A DNA stretch of 64,000 bases from Cryptomeria japonica (taxonomy: Eukaryota; Streptophyta; Pinopsida; Cupressales; Cupressaceae), in contig NC_081405.1 in NCBI RefSeq assembly GCF_030272615.1, forward strand, positions 469,952,008 to 470,016,007, given 5' to 3'. Below are positions 59,501 to 64,000 of the stretch, one piece after another; position 1 is the first letter of the stretch; each line of letters opens with the position of its first letter. The translations under genes were made by a program, and so were the position numbers. Below the pieces are notes generated by a model that saw only the letters and a program-made list of their open reading frames with translations, searched no databases and had not been told where the DNA came from.

Positions 59501-60682
59501 CTAAAAGTTCAAGAATTTACCTTTATCACCAGTCATGTGATGTGAACATCCCGAATCAATGATCCATTCATCCTTAACTTCAAATTTAGTTGTCAGGGCT
59601 TTCTCTATTGGTTGAATAGTAGGTGTCAGTTGATATTCTATTATAGCAACAAAAACCCATCCATTGTCTATCGGATCTTCATCAAAATCATCAGTGACTC
59701 CTTCATCAGCGAGATAACAAGATTTATCTTTATTCTTCTTAAATTTGTATCTCTGATATTCAAGGTTAGGCTTGTATGTTCTTCTAGCTTCTTCTCTTAG
59801 TCTAGCATGTCTATCAAGGTATCTTGAAGCCATATGACCAATCTTATTATAGTTAAAGCATTTAAAGGGTGCTTTACCTTCATACTTACTTCTAACGGGA
59901 CCTTTAGGCATTTTCCTTGCAAATAGTGCTTCAAGTTCTTCAAGTTCTTCATGTTCTCTCCTACTTTCCTCAAGTTCTCTTGCATAAAAGGGTTTCCAAT
60001 CAAACTTATCAAATGATGGTGTAGATGATGTTGATGCCTTAAAAGCTAAATCTATCTTTATAGTAGCAACAGGACCAAATTCCTCAATTTCAAAAGCTGA
60101 AAGTTTTCCAATCAATGTATCCCTAGTTACTGATGTATTAGGCATTATTCTCAACTCATTGATAGCAGTAACTTTCATTTTATATGCTGGTGGCAATCCT
60201 CTTAAAACTTTTGAAACAATTTCATCTTCACTTAAGGTTCCTCCACAACATTTAATACCCAAAACAATTTCATTTACTCTTTCCATAAAAGCAAAAATCC
60301 TTTCATCTTCTTCCATTTTCAAATTTTCATACTTGACCCAGGAGATTTCAAGTTTTGCAATTTTGACTGTGGAATCTCCTTCATTCAATGTTTCCAAATG
60401 ATCCCAAATAGATTTAGCAGTAGACCTATCTGATAATCTCATGATTTGTTGATCTGTTAATGCACTCAAAAGTGCTTCTCTTGCTTTGCAATCATTTTCC
60501 TCACCTTTAGCCAAGTTTAGTGGATTAGGCTGACTGGTTGTAGGAGTTGTATAGCTATTCTTTTTAACATCCCAGATGTCCTTTCCAGTGCAATTTAGAT
60601 GTGTCTCCATTCTGATCTTCCATATTCCATAGTTGGTTCCATCAATTTTTGGATTGTCCTTCTTGAAATAGTTAGTAGACAG
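56552..60682 (-). pseudogene. Copia gag-pol polyprotein of element B, broken
   Basis: The best preserved polyprotein in the window. The codon aligned with the start ATG of A is CTG at 60682-60680. Gag plus protease stays open from there to a stop at 59501. The knuckle has Asn-Tyr-Asn in place of its second Cys region (C-F-N-Y-N-K-I-G-H). The protease D-S-G motif is intact. The integrase acidic triad is intact (H-T-D-L-C-G-P, R-S-D-Q-G-G-E-F, V-V-E-R-K-N). A 2-base deletion near 58545 shifts the frame. Stops follow near 58270, 57955 and 57364. RT keeps [10 protein letters not shown] deletion of about 19 bases near 56940 breaks RNase H. The final frame ends at 56552. Confidence 0.93.
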
Positions 60683-60725
60683 TGGATCTCCTCAAGCTAT
60701 TAAACTTCTGCAAAAAGAGGACTAG

Positions 60726-60737
60726 GCTCTGATACCA
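60726..60737 (-). other. Primer binding site of element B
   Basis: Plus-strand GCTCTGATACCA, complement of TGGTATCAGAGC, two bases from the 5' LTR. Confidence 0.92.
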
Positions 60738-60739
60738 AT

Positions 60740-61764
60740 TGTTAGGTCCTGGTGACAACTGAGAGGGGGGGGTGAATCAGTTGTCAAATAAATTCAAACC
60801 AAAAACAACTTAAGCAACCTTAATGCTTAATACCGGTAAACCAAACTTTATACCGGTAGACAGTTTATCAGTTAATTACAGTACTGGTAAAGATTAATGC
60901 ATGAAATAGAAAGACAATAACATCCACAACACATAACACCAATATTTGTATGTGGAAACCCTGTAAAACCATGGTGGGAAACCTTACCCACAATCAGATG
61001 ATACTGCTGCAGATAGTATGGGTATACAAATGGGGTCTGCACATGCATAAAGGCCAAGTGCCTAGAGCTCATTGATCAAACACAAATAGGAGTCACACTG
61101 ACTACAATTGGATGGTTAAATCCAATAAGAATGTACTACTCAAAATAGCATCTTCATATGCTCGATTCAGTACTAGTGTAGTTTTGATTGTCTTTACAAG
61201 TACCTTGCTTCACCTTCAAATGATGTCTGCATGTATAGCTCTTCTTATTCTCGCATATACCTTCTTGAAATTCCTTATCCTTATCCTTATCACATATCGA
61301 TCTTACAAATAAGATCTTACATATATACCATAGCCTAAGACCAATTTTAGTAGGTAATCTCTAAATGATATTACAATAAAATAATTACAAGTAAATTAAT
61401 AGCTGATGCAATATCTAATTCAACATGTCGGCTTAATGCACTTACAATAGCAACAAAATCATCTTCAAAACGTGTCGTGCTGATCGGGAATAGATAAGCC
61501 TGTCGGTGCAAAACCTGGACCTATTTGTTAGTAACAGCAAATATGCAAATACGAATATGCCAACAAAAAAATCTCCAAGACAAAGTGTCCAAACGATGTC
61601 TTCGACATAACTAGGTGTTTTCCATATCATTCCAAGTGTCGATGAACATTATATCCTATTGGTGTACCAGATACTGGTGACTGTGCATAAGTCACTTGCT
61701 TGTCGGTGAACATTGTTGATCCTCCAAAGTGCGAGAGTTGATAAGTGTTGGTAGGTGTTGACAT
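60740..61764 (-). repeat. 5' LTR of element B, outer end missing
   Basis: Plus-strand start TGTTAGGTCCTGG. It matches the 3' LTR to GGTGTTGACAT and then switches at 61764 into integrase of element C. The last 30 bases (to CCAACA) are absent. Sense GGTATATATG at about 61319-61330 is a good TATA box. Confidence 0.92.
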
Positions 61765-64000
61765 TTTCTTTCCATGACATTCATCAACCTTCACATTTTC
61801 ACTTTCCACTATCTTTCTTAACCTCTCATTGTAACACCAGTAGGCATTGCTCTTAGTAGAATAACCTAAGAAGATTCCTTCATCACATCTCACATCAAAA
61901 TTTCCTATATCCTCATCTCTTTTGATATAACATTTTATTCCAAAAATTCTAAAATATCTAACTGAAGGAACATGACCAAACCATAACTCAAAAGGAGTCC
62001 TACTAGAATCACCTTTTATATGCACCTGATTGAATTTGTACATAGTAGTGTTAACTGCTTCTCTCCAAAAGGCCTTTGAAACATTCCCTTCAATCAACAA
62101 AGTCCTAGTAGCATCCAAAATAGTTTTGTTCTTCCTTTCAACAACTCCATTTTGCTAAGGGGTTCTAGGAGCAAATAATTGTCTTCTAATTCCATGATTT
62201 TCACAAAATGAATCAAAATCACCAGATGTGATTTCTCCTCCTCTATCAAATATCACACATTTTAGCTTCAATCTTGTCTCTATCTCCACCTTAGCTTTGA
62301 ATATCTTGAATTTCTCCAGTTCTTTTGATTTCTCCCTTAGAAAATTAACCCACGTCATTCTAGAATAGTCATCAATTAACAACATGAAATATTTATCACC
62401 CTGCTCTTACTTCTTGAAATGTATACTTCTTACTCTTGAATGAAATTCTCATTTGCTTTCCCAACTAACATTGTTTACATATTGGATTCAAAGGTTTCAC
62501 AATCTTAGGCAAATCTCTAATAACTTGAGTAGAACTTATCTTAATCATGCATTCAAAATTAACGTGGCACATCCTCCTATGCCACAACCAACTTTCATCT
62601 ATGTGAGCAATCAAACAATTTTTCTCACCAACATTCAAATAAAAAATATTACCTTTATTCTTAGTTCTTGATGCAATCACTATACTAGAGGCATTCAGAG
62701 TCTTGCATTTACCATTCTTTAACTTTAAATCATATCCCTTATCAACCATCTATCCAACACTCAAAATATTATGCTTCAAATATTCAACATATAAGACATC
62801 ATCAGTATTATGCTTACCATCAAGAGAAATATAACCTCTACCATGAATTACACAAGCTTTATCATCTCCAATTCTTAGTATACCACCATCATACCTCTCC
62901 ATATTCATAAATTTACTTTTATCACCTGTCATATGATGTGAACTGTTGTCAATTACCCATTCATCTTTCTCTTCAATCTTAGTTGTCAAAGCTTTCTCCT
63001 TAATAATACAGCTTGTAGAATCCACTAGTACCGGTTTATCTTCCTTGTTAGAAATAAATACAAATTCATCCTTTGAATTCCCATTCTTAGACTCTTCATC
63101 TATCACACCTTCATCAGCAGCATAATAACATTCCTTCTGATATTTGTACTTCTGGTTAGGCTTATAGGGCTTAGCATACTTGTCATGCTTCTCATATCTA
63201 TCATGCTTATCAAATTTATCATACTTTGTCATTCTTTCAAGACACCTAGAAGCAAAATGTCCTATCTTATTACAAGAGAAACATTTCAAAGGTAACTTCC
63301 CATCATACTTACTGGATCCCTTAGGTAATCTCTGAGCAATAAGTGCTTCAAGCTCTTCCAACTCTCTTTCATGTTCTTCCATCTCTCTCATTTCTCTTTC
63401 ATATCTAGAAACTCTAGATCAACTTTCTCCTAGATCATACTTATGCTTCCCAAATATAGAGGCTTTAAATGTAATCTCAAATTTACCATGTGATTCACCA
63501 AATTCACTCAACTCAAAAGTAGCAATTTTACCAACCAGCATGTCTCTTGTCAAAGTGGTCACAATCTAGATATCATCAATAGTAGAAACTTTAGGTTTGT
63601 GAGCAGGAGACAAGGATCTCAGCACTTTAGCAACAATCTCATCTTCTTCAAGAGTTCCATTGGCACATCTAATGTTCATGACAAGTTCATTCACTTTATC
63701 CATAAAGGATGATATGTTCTCATCTTCTCCCATCTTCAGCATCTCATACTTTCCTTTCAAACTTTGCAGTTTAGCAACTTTGAGATGCTTATCTCCTTCA
63801 TACAAGGTCTCTAACTTTTTCAAGATCTCATGTGTAGTTTGCAATCCCATCACATTAGTCATCTTTGAATCAGTCAAGGCACTCAATAATGCTTCTTTAG
63901 CTCTTATGTTATGTTCAACATCATTGATCTCATTTGTAGTAACCAGGCCATTCTGAGGAACATTGTAGGTATTCTTTGTAATCTTCCAATAATCATCTCC
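61765..64000 (-). pseudogene. Gag, protease and integrase of element C, 5' end outside the window
   Basis: Minus strand. The capsid is readable from the right edge to about 63560, with a stop near 63566. The nucleocapsid knuckle C-F-S-C-N-K-I-G-H-F-A-S-R-C is intact and is followed by a Lys/Asp/Tyr/His triplet repeat (about 63160-63240). The protease motif is D-N-S, with one codon lost against D-S-G. The integrase zinc region is present, but the stretch holding the first catalytic Asp is deleted near 62400. The second Asp and the final E-R-K are present, with a stop at the P-Q-Q-N motif. The frame ends at the B insertion after V-D-E-C-H-G-K. Confidence 0.9.

Larger units (their letters stand above)
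55247..61764 (-). mobile_element. Copia LTR retrotransposon B (minus), same family as A, inserted in C
   Basis: The 3' LTR is at 55247-56184 and the 5' LTR at 60740-61764, with a canonical primer site and polypurine tract. The interior matches element A throughout. It lies between the integrase and RT of element C. The outer 30 bases of the 5' LTR are missing, so no target duplication can be verified. The 3' LTR lacks about 110 bases that the 5' LTR has near 61385-61510. Confidence 0.93.
45131..64000 (-). mobile_element. Copia LTR retrotransposon C (minus), split by D and B, runs off the window
   Basis: The 3' LTR is at 45131-46461, then pol is in pieces at 46801-47830, 54662-55246 and 61765-64000, reading gag to RNase H from right to left. 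D sits inside the RT region and B between integrase and RT. C itself interrupts relic F. Gag starts outside the window, so the 5' LTR is not seen. Protein sequence places it in a family separate from A/B and from K. Confidence 0.88.

Overview
The window is plant nuclear DNA made almost wholly of LTR retrotransposons inserted into one another. I found no convincing host gene, tRNA or rRNA. Every coding region I recognise is a decayed element protein. The plus strand carries CCHC gag, D-S-G protease, HHCC/DDE integrase, FVDD reverse transcriptase and RNase H in the Ty1/Copia order. Primer sites resemble TGGTATCAGAGC, the 3' end of plant initiator Met-tRNA. The density of old, nested, stop-riddled copies suggests a very large plant genome, possibly a conifer, but the species cannot be read from the sequence.

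Layout. (1) 88-6782: full-length Copia element A (+), two LTRs of about 1.05 kb. (2) 6783-13362: non-coding DNA with degenerate tandem repeats and a possible old LTR start. (3) 13363-30383: Copia element I (-), interrupted by full-length Copia K (+, 15454-22123, target duplication TATCA) and by J (23677-27576), a 3.9 kb TG...CA unit flanked by TCTTC that looks like a solo LTR. (4) 30384-42309: Copia element H (+), 5' truncated and head to head with I, interrupted by G (32270-38820, target duplication AAAGG). (5) 42310-45130: non-coding DNA and relics of a different Copia lineage, F (-). (6) 45131-64000: Copia element C (-), inserted in F and running off the right edge. C is split by D (47831-54661) and by B (55247-61764, -). 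B belongs to the same family as A.

The most novel content is the pair G and D. Both are about 6.5-6.8 kb LTR elements with a normal primer site and polypurine tract, but no protease, integrase, reverse transcriptase or RNase H is recognisable in them. They carry two other reading frames. ORF1 is a coiled-coil protein with four zinc knuckles. ORF2 is a protein of about 1,050 residues that I do not recognise. Although diverged, G and D share ORF2 motifs in the same order. The G LTR also shares a U5-proximal block with the Copia LTRs, so G looks like a non-autonomous family moved in trans by Copia enzymes.

No element here looks able to move by itself. Stops, frameshifts, lost start codons and altered catalytic residues occur in all of them. 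Many substitutions are C-to-T or G-to-A in CAG/CTG or CG context, as expected from deamination of methylated cytosine in silenced plant repeats.
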